From: Trogon surrucura
Taxonomy: Eukaryota; Chordata; Aves; Trogoniformes; Trogonidae
Direction: 5' to 3'
Length of the DNA stretch: 64,000 nt
Assembly: GCA_020746105.1 (NCBI GenBank)
Contig: CM036617.1
Span: forward strand, 147,316,578-147,380,577
Each line of letters begins with the position of its first letter. The stretch's first letter is position 1. The position numbers and the translations under genes are program-made. Positions 35,570 to 47,720 of the stretch are shown here, piece after piece. The notes beneath the pieces are model-generated. The model was not told the DNA's origin, ran no database searches, and saw only the letters and a list, made by a program, of their open reading frames with translations.

Positions 35570-36000
35570 TATCAATGTGCGGTGTGGCACAGGATGATCC
35601 TCTGGGCTTGCTGATCACCAAATAACATACAAAAATACTTGCCCTGCATCCCTCTTACCCCAGTATGTTTGGCAACCCCAACAGCTGCTTCTGCTTTGGC
35701 TGGAGTGTGGCAGGGATGTGACACACACTCTGGTTGTGCTGGTACTACAAATAGCAGATTCCTGACAGGAAAATTGAGTTACATTATCTGTAATTACAGT
35801 CTCTGGAATTCCATGCCAAGCAAATGAGCTCTCACTGAGAACGGCTGCTGTTGCGTGTGAGGGATCTGTTTCCCCATCACCCAAACAGGAGTCAGACACC
35901 ACACGATTTCTTGTCAGTGCTCGTAAACAAGCAGATACCTAACTTGACTCAAGGACAGGGAGGCAGTCTATGTATCATGGCTCTTCTCTGTTGCCTGGCT
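35570..36000 (-). pseudogene. Decayed Ty3/gypsy-type integrase core
   Basis: Minus-strand codons from about 35902 to 35615 contain FAWHGIPETVITDN followed by QFSCQE. This is the hallmark block around the second catalytic Asp of gypsy/metavirid integrases (HGIPE-x-V-x-x-DN-x-x-QFS). The Asp codon is at 35786-35788. The usual Gly-Pro after Asn is changed to Val-Thr. VTSLPH follows at the expected place, after which the frame shifts. In the neighbouring frame AEAAVGVAKH supplies a Glu codon (35689-35691) about 32 codons after the Asp, close to the D35E spacing, so a few codons are lost. Upstream, YLLV near 35930 suggests the start of the core, but the first Asp is not certain. Stops and frameshifts show it is non-functional. 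No reverse transcriptase or LTR was found beside it. Confidence 0.7.
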
Positions 36001-38776
36001 GGGAGTTTGTTGCAGAAATTTCTTAGGCTTATGATTGTGAATGCTTATACTACATTGCTCCTGTATGTCTATACAGAACGCCTTGCATAAACATCCATCA
36101 CCAGTATTTGTTTTGAAACAACTTCACCTCTGAGTATTCTAGTACTTCCTACAAAGTACACTTGTGCTACCCACTCTCCACAATCAAACCGCCATGCACG
36201 TATTTTAACCTTTCATTTATTTGTAGATACAAATACACACTGGTCTAAATCTCTCATAAAGAAAATCTAATTTGTTAATCTACTAGAGATCTTGGAAGAA
36301 CACAAATCAGCACCTGCTGATGATTTCAAGCAAAGGATGGTCTTACACTCTGCAGGTACTACAAACAGTGGCAACTTCTTACTTTCAGAAATTGCAACAC
36401 GAAGATATTGACAATACACAGAGTTTGAAATTTTGACAACCTGCCTTCAGTACCATCCAAGAAGTCAAAATCTATGCCTGGAAAACTGTTATATACGTTT
36501 TCTATTCCAGCACAATTTTAGTGCCTTGTGAAAAATATCACAAAATTAACTGCTGTAAGTGGCTTGCTTTGTTGTAACGCTAGTGCTGTTAGCAACATAA
36601 TTAAAATTTACTACTCTTTTATTGATACTTCAAAATAGTTTGTTCCTTTAGATTTCTCATACCAAATTGTCAATTTGTTGACCTGTGGAGGTGACTGGTG
36701 ACTTTGAAGACAGAAACTCTACTGCAGTACTGAAATAAATGCCTAACTATGCTGCAAAATCCAGGCTGTAGCAAAGATCATGGATAAAAAAGGTTTGCTA
36801 GGTCAAAAATGAATGAAAAGTAAATACAAGTTTAAACCTGGCAAATCCAGAATTATTTGAACTTTCCCAGAATCTGGACAAGATATCTGTGAAGCATTTT
36901 ATGCACAAAAGTGCCAGCAGATAGAAGGGTGGAAGCCAGGGTTTGGTTTGTGGGTTGGGTTTTTTTAAGTCACTTGATCAATTTCAAATAATTACTATTG
37001 ATTGCACTTACTGGACATCTCTCTTGCTGTCAGTTCCCCTCCTTGCTTGCTCTATTTTTGGTGTACATATATTTAAGTATCCCATACATAAAATATCTTT
37101 AGCACAGTTATCTTAGCTTCCATGAGCTTGACAGATCAGGGAACATACTGAGGACTATCTGAATTAAAACCAAGAGCTGTTACAACTTAGTGAAAAGAGC
37201 CCTGTCTCCTTAGCTAGGGCTGCAACAACTTATTAGATCAGTACATATGGTACCCCGGGAGTTTGATTACATGAACCTGTCATGGTGAACACCGCTGTCA
37301 TTTTCAAGAAATACTCATTACATAGACATTTTTCAGCAACATTCATGCACAATTCCTTCAGCGTTTCACATCAGAGAATTTTTGCTCCTGAAGAATGTGA
37401 CAATGTAAATACAACTGTCTGAGTACAGATGGGAATTTAGAAGATCACGAAAAATGTATGTTTCCTCTAAACAAATTTTACCTGCTAGGAATCTTTAGTG
37501 AATAAATTAAAAGAAACCTTTATTCAGTAATTCTTGCTCCCTCACATTCCTCCCCGTCCCATTTTAAAGGAACATCTTTTCTCTTTTTTCCCCCCCCTCA
37601 AAAAATAAAAGGCCAGTTTGTAAAACAGAGCACTGGTAGTTTAAAACTTTGAGGAACAAGGGATTGATATTTACAGCTAGTTCATCTCACTTATTTAAAC
37701 CACATCCTATCACTAATCTAGGCTATGAGGAGGGACTTTCTCTATGAATAATCTGTTTTCCAGCTCCCTCTTTAAAAGGAAATCTCATGTTGTCTGGTGG
37801 TTGTATTGGTTTTATTTCAGATTTGATTTCCGATTTGTGTTTTCTAGACAAATGTCTGAACCCTTCAAAAAACATTTGTCATGATCTAGTTATTTGGTTT
37901 TTTGCTCAGGACAGTAGGTTGAGACTGGTGTTGGCAGTGTGTGTTGAACTGCTCACCACTTGCAAACATTTTGAGTCCTATTTTGATGAATAGTAGGAAA
38001 ACTGCAGTTCAATTTTACACTATCTTGTACAGTTTTATCAAAATAGAGATGCAGTTATTTCCTGACTACAGAAAGCTAAACCAGGTTGCTAAATTAGTGA
38101 TAATGAACGGAGAAGAAACAGTTATGACTGAAGCTTACTTTGTTGTTCTTTCAGTCTGTAGTATTTGAGAATGGCAAATGAAATCTTTAGAGTTTTGGGG
38201 GGGTGTGGTTGGTGTATTTATTTATTTCTTTATTCAACACTATTCCCATGCACACATTTAAGAACACACTATCCTAAATTATTTTGGAGAGATATTTCAG
38301 GAAATTTTCTCAATAGGACTGACTATATTCTTCAATTATGTTGCACTAAAGTAATTGCATGCTGGCTTATCCATGGTCTTACACTTTGCATATACTTCTC
38401 TCTGCAATGCAGTCTCTATTTTCCCTCCACAGCTAGTTATATTCTATCTGTATTTTTTAATAGAATAAAGTGAAGGAGTGTGTCCTGACAACACAGATCA
38501 TTACTTTACTAGTATTTCCTTCCCATTTGCAACACAGCACAAAGGATTTGTTAAAATAGGCTGCCTTTTCTGCTGTACAAAGACTCAGGCTCCATAATGC
38601 TAGTCAATGAGCACTCAACAGTGAAGGAAAGCAAATCTCATGCTCCGATCAATTGCTTGATAACAAGATGAACAAATTTCATTTGCTGAAACCGTGCAGA
38701 AAAATGAAGGATGATGAAGGTCTATATCAGCATTTCTCCCTGCACAGTATCTGTTGTATTCATCAAGCAAGCATGT
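36001..38776. other. Gene-free AT-rich span
   Basis: Nothing recognisable as gene or element. The upstream part of the gypsy element (RNase H, reverse transcriptase) would be expected here on the minus strand but is not visible, so it was lost or has decayed beyond recognition. Confidence 0.45.
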
Positions 38777-39030
38777 AAAAAAAAAAAAAAAAAAAGGAAA
38801 AGAAAAAAAAGAGAAAGGGAAAGGGAAAGGGGAAAGGGAAAGGGAAAGGGAAAGGGAAAGGGAAAGGGAAAGGGAAAGGGAAAGGGAAAGGGAAAGGGAA
38901 AGGGAAAGGGAAAGGGAAAGGGGAAAAGGAAAGGGGAAAGGGGAAAGGGAAAGGGGAAAGGGAAAGGGAAAGGGAAAGGGAAAGGGAAAGGGAAAGGGAA
39001 AGGGAAAGGGAAAGGGAAAGGGAAAGGAAA
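38777..39030 (+). repeat. (GGGAAA)n array, 254-bp pure purine tract
   Basis: From 38777 to 39030 every base is A or G. The tract starts with an A run, passes through irregular A/G units and becomes about 33 GGGAAA hexamers with a few GGGGAAA and GGAAAA variants near 38920-38960. All frames are open: KGKGKG and RERERE on the plus strand, and SLSLSL and PFPFPF on the minus strand, none of them genes. The G3 tracts with 3-base loops are ideal for G-quadruplex formation, and the strand bias also allows triplex DNA. The start beside a poly-A suggests expansion from an A-rich seed. Confidence 0.97.
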
Positions 39031-42000
39031 TTAACTTCCAAGACCACCTTAAATCTCACTGGTTCTGACAAACAGTGCATTAGAAGCATTTGAATATTGC
39101 ATTCTACTTCTGCCTATAAAAGTTTTAGGACACGGTATACAACAGAAGTAACAGAGGGTCTGTTAATGAACTAAGGCTGAAGGGTAGGTTTACAGTTTGC
39201 TCTGTTTTTTTGTTGTTGTTGTTTGGTTTTTTTCCCCAGCTGCAATGGAGTGATGGCAAGAAAGGGAGAAGAAGGCCTAGTGTGTCCAGGTCTAAGCTGT
39301 AAGACAGCTAAAAACCCCAACTCACTTCAGAGAGAAGATTATAAACTCTTGAAGTAAAGAAACTGCAGCAGAGCAACAAGACTTTGCAGCATGTGGAACA
39401 AGGTTAATAGCAGGGTTTACAGAAGAAGATTTGGCCATCAGCAACATAGTCTTGCAGACATTTGCATTATCTCTTCAGTAGACTTTATGGAAAATCTAAA
39501 AATCCTGAAAGAAAAGAGACTTAGTTAGAAAGGCATGAAAAACCATTAGGTGAGATTGAAAAGAAAAAGGAAAGCAAGGTGAGGAGTGGAGAAGGACAAT
39601 GCAACGTGTAGCTAAATATTTCAGAGCTACCACCACAAGTCGTGACGCTGCCTGGCATTTGCAGCTACACTAGACTGTCTCTTTGCCAAAACTAGCAAAC
39701 TGTGCAGGACACAAAGGTGACAAAACACAGGACTATTGTCTCTTAGGAAAACTTTATACAAGAAATAGTTAAAACATCAACTTAGCCTTTGCTAAAATTT
39801 CAACCTCCAAGCAAATGGGATACTTGATAATTTTACAGTGAATACATGAACACATGCCAATTGCACATCATGATCTGGAAAAGCCGACTGACAGAAAAGT
39901 ATAACGTGATAAACTTTGGTGCTTTCAGGTACAATCTTATCACCATGAATTTTATGAGTGAATAAGCTGGAAGAGAAACAATTTGCAACACTAACGGGGG
40001 AGAAAGTTAATGTTAAGTATTCAACAAGGTGGACTTTTCAGAGGAACGTAAAACTAAAAAATAGATGTTACAGTCAGATTTTTAAGGTGACTTGTTGGAA
40101 GACAGAGTAAAAGCAATTTACCATCCTGCAGCTCGGGTAGCTGAGAGAGACAGAGACTAAAAAGAGGAACTGGATGTCTTCACTGTGAGGAATGATAGAG
40201 CAAATAGTAATAACTGAGGAGGTAAATTCCTTGAAGATCACAGCAGGGGAAAATGAGGCCTTTCACATATGTATAGGCTCAAAAAGAATTATATAAATAT
40301 GTTTTAAAAGGGGAACATTTTCTTCTACCTACATGGGGAAAAATTTCTGAACAGATGTTCAGTGCCAAATATTTTCCTATGCTGAAAATGTCAGCAAGGC
40401 TCTGGCAGGTGCCTTGGAAATACAGAGCCCACCTTTATGCACTCTCAGCATCCCCTTTGGGAGATTCCATTTCCACAGGCTACACTGGGGTTGTGTTTGG
40501 CACTTGAGGTGTTTCACAGGAAACGACAACAAGTTTTTGATGGTGTAGGGGGTACTATAGTCTAAATAAATGTTTTAGTATGATGGGGGTGGGCGAGGGA
40601 GGAGTGGCTGTGGTGGGAGAGCCTCTAGGCAGGTTCAGAAAGAGCCACAGATCTGCTGGCCTAACCCTAAAGAAAGAAAAATAAATTCCATGTAAAGAAT
40701 TGGCAGATGAGGAATAAAAAATTAGAATATGTATGATGCAGAGGAGTACACAGAAAGTCTAAACCCCTCATCGATATGCCAGTCCCAAATACAAAAGGCA
40801 GTAAAACAATGTCATGTAATGGTGAGCCACCCCAGTCTTTGCAAATTTTTTTCGCAAACCTTTTAAAGGTCCCAGCCCTAAGACTGTAAGACACAAAGTG
40901 CAAAAGAAAAGACATGGGAGTCAGACAAGTGTTTAAGGTATTTTACTCACAGGGCAGGCATCCCAAAAAGAATAGAAAGAAGCCTTTGTTTCCCATTGGT
41001 ACCTAGACAGGATTTGCTCCATAATCAGTAATGACTCATTTACCCCATCCTAGTGCTAAAATATTACTATAGCATGTATATGTAGCCCGTACAAAACTAT
41101 AAATTCTGCTGCTATCAACTCAATTAATTTACTCTTCAAGAAGAAATGGAGTGACAAATTATAACCCACCATACTGGCATTTCACAAATGAACAAGTGTG
41201 TACAGGTGCTTTCTGGAACATTTCCAAAGAGGCAAATACTGCTACAATGCATAAAAACTGGAGAAATGAGACATATAAAAAGAACTGTGTGCATTGCCAA
41301 GTCTAGGAAAAACTTTGCTTTTTTTAAAGCAAATATTTGATTTTAAACATGAGGATGGATGTTGAAATGGGGCAAATACACCTGGACCCCTGAAAACCTA
41401 GGACTGTCTGTCTGTCTCAAGCAAGGAGAGGACAACCAGAGACTAAGACAGGAGAGAGCCCTAGCAGCTGGATGGTACCAAATATTTCATGATGGCTCCG
41501 CTCTTCAGAAAAGACCTCTTCAAAAAAGACTTCTCGTGTGAAGTGTCCTCCAGAGTTTCCAGGACGACAAGAATATATCTGAAAATACTGACTCAAATAT
41601 AGATTCACAATAAAATATGGGCAAGAATGCTGGACAGACTCAAATAATAGGGGAGATTGCATGTAGTAATGTAAGCAACAGTGCAAAAGCACATGCGATT
41701 TGGGTTCCAAGTGTTTCCTAGTCAGACAAATAAGTGTTGGTTTTATACTATGTCTACATAGGAGGTGTTAGATGCAGCTTGGAATATCAAACCCAGATCA
41801 CCATCACTGCAGTTAATTAAAGTAATTTTCTTCTGTATTCAACATCTTCCTGAAGCTGAGACATAATACCTTTCTATCCTCCTTCTGTGAAGAAATCCCA
41901 CCTACATGCCTACCTACCCATACTTCAATGCTTGTGTCTGTATGGATTCCCTTACAAACAACTCATTCTGTCAAAAGTATTTGAGCTTACTTACTTCTGA

Positions 42001-45000
42001 TGTTTAAGATGAAGATTCTGAAAGATCTTTTTTTGTAGTTAGATAACTTTGATCCTTCACTATCTATAGTTTGGATTACGTTTGTGAAATTGGTGGTTTT
42101 AAGTGATTTTTCCCTATAGCTAGCTCTCATTCTGCTCTAACAGAAGCTACCAAGAGGGTTTTCCATCACTGGGTGCAGAATCAAATCCTTTAGTATACCG
42201 CTCAGGAAAGCTTCTGTTCAGCCTCTGCTCATGAATTCATTTGGGTCATACTTTTTAAACATCAATAAAGACTGATGCTTAATTGCACATGGCCACCAAA
42301 ACTATATCATGACAACTCTTGACATTTGCCTCTGTGTAAGATCAAACCAAATCTTGGTTTTAAATTTGTGATTTTTAATCTGTGTATCACGGGATTATTT
42401 GTGTGTTAGGAAGACAGGTATGCACAGAAGTGTTTGGAGAAGCAATGCAACTTCTGGATGGGACAATGTTCTGTGGCTACATCTGTGTTAGTAAATTTAG
42501 CAGGGCCTGGGAAGTTACCCAACTCCTGGAATGTGATCATCTCTGCTATTAAACCAAAAGAGCGGTGATTTCAGCCCACGCCAGCTGGCACTTCCCCAGA
42601 CAATTCCTGGCCACAGTCGGGGAGCTAGCACGGACCATGGACCGTTCCCAATAGGCACTTTGCATGCAGGCACCCTGGTTTTGGAAGCTAAGAGAAGCGC
42701 AGACAGAATCCATTATCTGCCAGGTGGTCTCAGTGCCCAAATACTAGCAGACAAATGCAACTTAAGGTTATAGACATAGGTTTTCTCTCTTTAGGGACCA
42801 CTTACCTCAACACAAAGAGATAAATATAAATTTATAACACTGGTCTGAGTTCTAATGATATAAAATGCATTTCCATACCAGTCTGTTGTAACTCAGAATC
42901 ACTATAAGCTTATAATTCTTCTCCTTTATTCATTTATTATTTTAAAAAAGGAACCCAAAACTAACCACATCATCTACTTTTATTGGCTTAAGTGAGTAAT
43001 TTTTCAGCTTCGAGTTAAAATCAAGGGGAGAATCAATATGGGCATCACTGTAATTGAAAACCAGTGGGTGATAATTCTGTACTGAAAACAAGATAATAAG
43101 AATAGAGATGAAACACTGGCAGGGGAAAAGAAGAAAAGATTAAAGATACGATCTCAATTAAATATCAACTATTATTAACATTATATTAAAAACTTCCCCG
43201 TGTTCTTTTCACACACTGTATATTTTTTCTCTTTTCCTCTAATGGATGTTAAAAGAAAGAATAAATGAAATTATGTGAAAATATTATAAAACAAATTCAG
43301 ACAGAATCAATCAAGTGTGTCTTTAGCTGGTAATTTATTCCTAATATCATTGAATAGCCCCCAAAACATGAATATTTAAATCCAAATCTTCTTTCTTACC
43401 ACTCTCTTTACATAGTCTTCCCTTCTACCTCCAGCTAACAATCCTAGCAATAAGGAATTATCTTCCCATTGCTCACAATGAAAGAAAAAAAAAAAGAGAG
43501 GATTCAGCTTTCCTCCTTTACTCCTTATTTCTAACAGATCTGCTGGCTCCAGCTCTGGACTCGAATACTCGGGAGAAAGGAAGAATTCAGTCTCTAAATA
43601 AATGGCTAGCAGGCCTATTTTGTCTCTAGTCTAATCTGTATTTCAAACAATCCAGTGATAACAGTTTAAGAGATAACCAGTTTTGCTTTCAGACCTTTCA
43701 TATTCAAAGCCATGCTGAAGGGAGACTTCTAAAAGCTCACCGAGAACAGATGATCATGAGGCCTGAAAATTAGTTTCATTCAAATTAGAAAAAAAAAGTT
43801 ATAATCAAAGACTTGTCTCCACAATGAACATGGTCACTTAACTTTTAACAAGTCAACTTCCCCAGAAAGTTGTGTATCTCTCACTACTGCTATAATGTGC
43901 AACAATGTAAGGGGATGGCAAAGAAATGTTAATTCCACTATTTAAGCAGGGAGGATGACAAACAGTCATCAAACAGATTAAAGGCTGACACGTTCTCATG
44001 TCTTTTCTTGCTGCCATCTTCACACAGAATGTTAGTTATGACAAGATGCATCCACAAAATTAACATTAACAATAAAACAAGGGTAAAGATCAGAATAGGG
44101 AAGAAAGAGTTAAAGAACATTTAGGTAAATTGGAGGTATTTAAGCCAGTTCTCCAGATGAAGTTTTCTGTCACACACCTAAGGATCTTACTACAGGAGTG
44201 TCTACCGCAGAGAAACTGTGGAGGATGGGAAGAAAGAAGGAGGTCCCAGATGGTTGAAAAAAAGCCAGCCTCTTGCCTCTTTCCATTTTCTAAACCTCAA
44301 AACCTTTAAGCAGAGCTTAATCTTTGATTCTTCTGCATATATAACTCACAGGGAAATCACGAAAAAGCTTATTATCAGCACTGTTGAATTTACTCCGTTG
44401 TACAAATGGTTCGTAAATCCTTCTGAAGGGCACAGATTTTGGTTATAAAGTGCCTTTCATCCACAGGCAGCTCCAGGTGTGTCAGTGATAGTTCTGTATA
44501 ATGACACCAACAGACTCTGCTCTTGCAAGAACACTTTGTCATTCAGTCCCAAGCAGGAGAACAATTCCCCAAATCCCTGTCTAGCCACACTGCCTACCCA
44601 GATATTGTACGGGTTACAGTGGAAAATGCAGATATTGTTCTGTCCTTTTGTGCCTTTGCACATGAATGGAGACTAAGAGGAATTTGCTCGTACCATGCTT
44701 GCCAGGGGAACCATAGACAGGCAGGGGGAAGTAAACTGCACCTTTTTTATGTTTTCTCTGGATTGAGAGGGGAGAATCGGCCGGTATTGTGGCCGAGACA
44801 CGTTTCTTTGTCAGCGCGCCTCCTGGGACAGTGCAATGGCATATCGTCCCACATGCAGGACCCAGCCGACAGACGCAGAGGCTAGTCTTCAGCAGGAATG
44901 GTCATTAAATAAGACAATAGTGGTATCAATATATCTGAATATGCTCTTAGGTACTATATAAAGAAAATAATCTCTCAAATAGAGTTCAGGATTTTAAAAC

Positions 45001-45401
45001 GCACAGTACATATTACTGATTTTAATTATAGATTCTTTGAAGTCTCTTTCAGTCACTTAGGGTAATCCGTGCCTTTAGAACACTAGAGACTTTTCACTTT
45101 GAATATTACTGACAAGATTGCTATTAAAAGTGCAATCAGCTTTTTAATTTTTACAAGTCGTGTCAAAATGTTTAAGCGTATTTGAATTTATGAGGGTTAC
45201 CTTTACTCTTCCTCCTACAACAATGACACATAGTCAAGTGTCACACTATCACCATGGGAAAATACGACTAAGCTGTCATGAAAAGAGCAGTGAGAAGCTA
45301 CACAAAACTCCTGTTAAGGTTCTGGGCGTGCTGGGGGTAGACAAACTACCTGCATTAACGTAGTTGAGCACTGCGCTGAGCCCCTGTAGTCAATTAAAAT
45401 G

Positions 45402-45893
45402 CTACCCTTCCTCCCTAAACAAGGTGATCTCTGAGTATTGATTACAGTCTAGTTGTAGCCGTGATAGTCCACGCACCCAAGCAGATACAGTTTGCAGGAG
45501 GAGATGTCTTTTTAGATCAAGTATCACCACTGTCAAGTCTGCAAGTTCAGCTAAGTGCACATCACAGTTCAGACTCCTCACAAGAATCTTGTCTAAGTTT
45601 ATGCACAGGAAAATGGTGACATAGAGCTGAAAAGATAAATATTCCCTCCCAGAGTCATAGAACCAAGAAACTATGCAAAACTCAGATACTGTTTTACTTC
45701 CATCTAAGCTCTTTGCTAATGTCAAATTACACTGAGCACTGAAAAGATTTCTGGTCCAGTTTATCTCACAAGCAGCAAATAGTCTTGTCAAAAATTGCCA
45801 CTGGAACTCATGCCATATCACTGCAGGAGCATCCTCAGTGCCTTCACTCCCACAACGCCCACTGAGGCACAAAGGAATTTTTCTGCTCTCCAC
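45402..45893 (-). other. 163-codon open frame, probably not a gene
   Basis: This is the longest repeat-free open frame outside the CpG island. It begins MESRKIPLCLSGRCG, has moderately hydrophobic composition with scattered Cys, and shows no domain or repeat I know. Its start has no promoter-like context and no splice signals stand out. In AT-rich DNA of this length one such frame is roughly what chance allows. It could also be a remnant of an old retrogene. Confidence 0.1.
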
Positions 45894-45975
45894 AAGTTGG
45901 GAAACGGAGGCCTGAAGTGATGTTGTGGTTTATACCCAACAGCCACATGAGTTGCCTGCAGGGAAGAATATAGAG
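45885..45975 (-). mobile_element. MIR-like SINE fragment (weak)
   Basis: TTGGGAAACGGAGGCCTGAA followed at the right distance by CCCAACAGCCACATGAG resembles the reverse complement of MIR (GATGGGGAAACTGAGGC ... CCCAAGGTCACACAG). It overlaps the 5' end of the 163-codon frame, which argues further against that frame being a gene. Confidence 0.3.
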
Positions 45976-46477
45976 CAATCCGGGATTTATCCCATTCCGG
46001 GGAAAGGGTTGTGATTTTGGATGCGCTGCAGGAGTCCCTCAGACCAGACCTACTTGGAGCCGGAGGGCGCTGGGGTGAGCACAGAGCACCGTGTGCAAGG
46101 AGTGGGGCTGAGCAACCCCAGCCAGTCGGTGCCTCCTCCACTGCTGCCCCTCTGCGATGGCAGCCACGGAGAAGCAAGACGCGAGAGATGCCTTCAGATG
46201 AAACAGACTCTCGTTATTTTTCTCATTACAGACATGAACTACCTGAAGACATTCTACCGTTGAAAGCAACACTCCAATGCCTATTGAAAATTCTTTTTCA
46301 ATAGTCCGTATTAAAATATTTATTTATCAATGTAAAGCTCTCCTCTGAACAACTTCTGGTATAATTTACATGGAAAGTGTCCTTATAAATAATTTGCTAA
46401 AGGGTGTTTTAATAATCAATTGCTGGATAATTACTGGTTCCAGCAGGACAATTGCTGTAAATCATGGGCATAAGGAG

Positions 46478-46511
46478 CCAGAAGTATCTGCCTCCCAGAA
46501 GTATCTGCCCA
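46478..46511 (+). repeat. 17-bp direct repeat, two copies
   Basis: CCAGAAGTATCTGCC occurs at 46478-46492 and again at 46495-46509, giving a tandem duplication of period 17. It is identical over 15 bases, so it is recent or maintained. It lies in repeat-free DNA. Confidence 0.85.
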
Positions 46512-47079
46512 CGCTAATGATGTCTGACTATATTAGCCCTTTCTTAACCATTTGTAAACATACATAAATATTACATTATAGAAAAAAAAATTGCTGGCAG
46601 AGTAGCGTTGAATTAAGGTGCAATGTTTTAAAGATTTTTCTGGTAGAGAGATCTCGTTAGCATGGATACAATTATGCTTGCGTAAAGAAACTTGTGTTGA
46701 TACGGTTTTCTTACATTTTCCCTCTGAAAACTGGAATAAGCAATCCAAGCAATAAGTTCTTTAGCTAATATAAGTTTTTGTTTATGCTACATGACAATCT
46801 AGGAACAGCAGCATCTTTTCTAGCCTTCATATTTCTAACCTTCTTATATACCCACAAAGAAGTAAAGTATATCCACGTCTGAAACATCACCCATGGCCTA
46901 CAGAACTATGGTGCACTGCAATGTCCCCAGCAATTAATTTCACTGTGTTCTCAGATGCTTTGGATTCAGACAGATCATTATGGACACATACCCTCAGGAA
47001 AATCAAGCAAATGGAAACTTATTTCAATAATCTTACTTTGCACATCCCCCTCCTTTTTTTTTAAAAAAAAAAAAAAAGA

Positions 47080-47720
47080 AAAATTAATTGGAAGGTTTTA
47101 AAGTGATATTGGTTGTTTTTAAATGCCTAATTATCGTTATATAAATGGCACAATATCATCCTCAAAGTGCTGCGCTTGGTGCCCTGTGCTGTTTATTATT
47201 TCGCATTACAATTATCATGCAAAACGTAGAAGGTGACTTTAAGCAGCTCATTTGAAGTGCTCTTTTCCTAAACACAATATCTTTTTGAGGCTATTTACAT
47301 AGATGTTTATCTCCCGGTTTTAAGAAAAATCAGCCCAATTATAACTACACAAAAGTTTTTGTTATGAGTTTAATCCTGAAATGTAAATGGGCCATTGTAA
47401 AATCCATGCTGAAATTTTAATTTGTGTTTTTATTTGTGCCTGTGGATTAACAAACCATCCTGCGTTGAAATTAATTATACAGATACACAAAATATTAAGT
47501 GATAGCAGAGCATATATGGCAAAACAGCTCAGAGATTTGAAGTACTGAAGTTCTTTTGACCTGTATATAATGGCTGCTGAAAAGAAATGCATACTGACTG
47601 CCCAAACTATAAACCAAACGAAACCAAACCAAAACAAAAACAACAAACAACAATAACAACAAGAAATCCTGTGCAGCAGATATGTATTCCATTTAATGTT
47701 GCTTTTGGTTGCCATGGCTA
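47080..47720. promoter_or_regulatory. Candidate conserved non-coding element
   Basis: This 640-bp block is AT-rich without simple repeats, apart from a CAAA/CAAC-rich patch at 47615-47660. It has dense homeodomain-like cores: TTAATTGG, CCTAATTATCG, ACAATTATCATGCAAAA (with an octamer-like part), GAAATTAATTATAC. A poly-A tract bounds it on the left. Its texture matches long conserved enhancers near vertebrate developmental genes. A minus-strand 117-codon frame overlaps it but has biased, non-domain composition. Confidence 0.3.

Noticed and set aside
38711..39089. Open frames of 104-108 codons over the purine array (KGKGKG, RERERE, PFPFPF/SLSLSL)
   Set aside because: They are translations of the GGGAAA repeat, open in every frame because the repeat has no stop codons. 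They are not genes.
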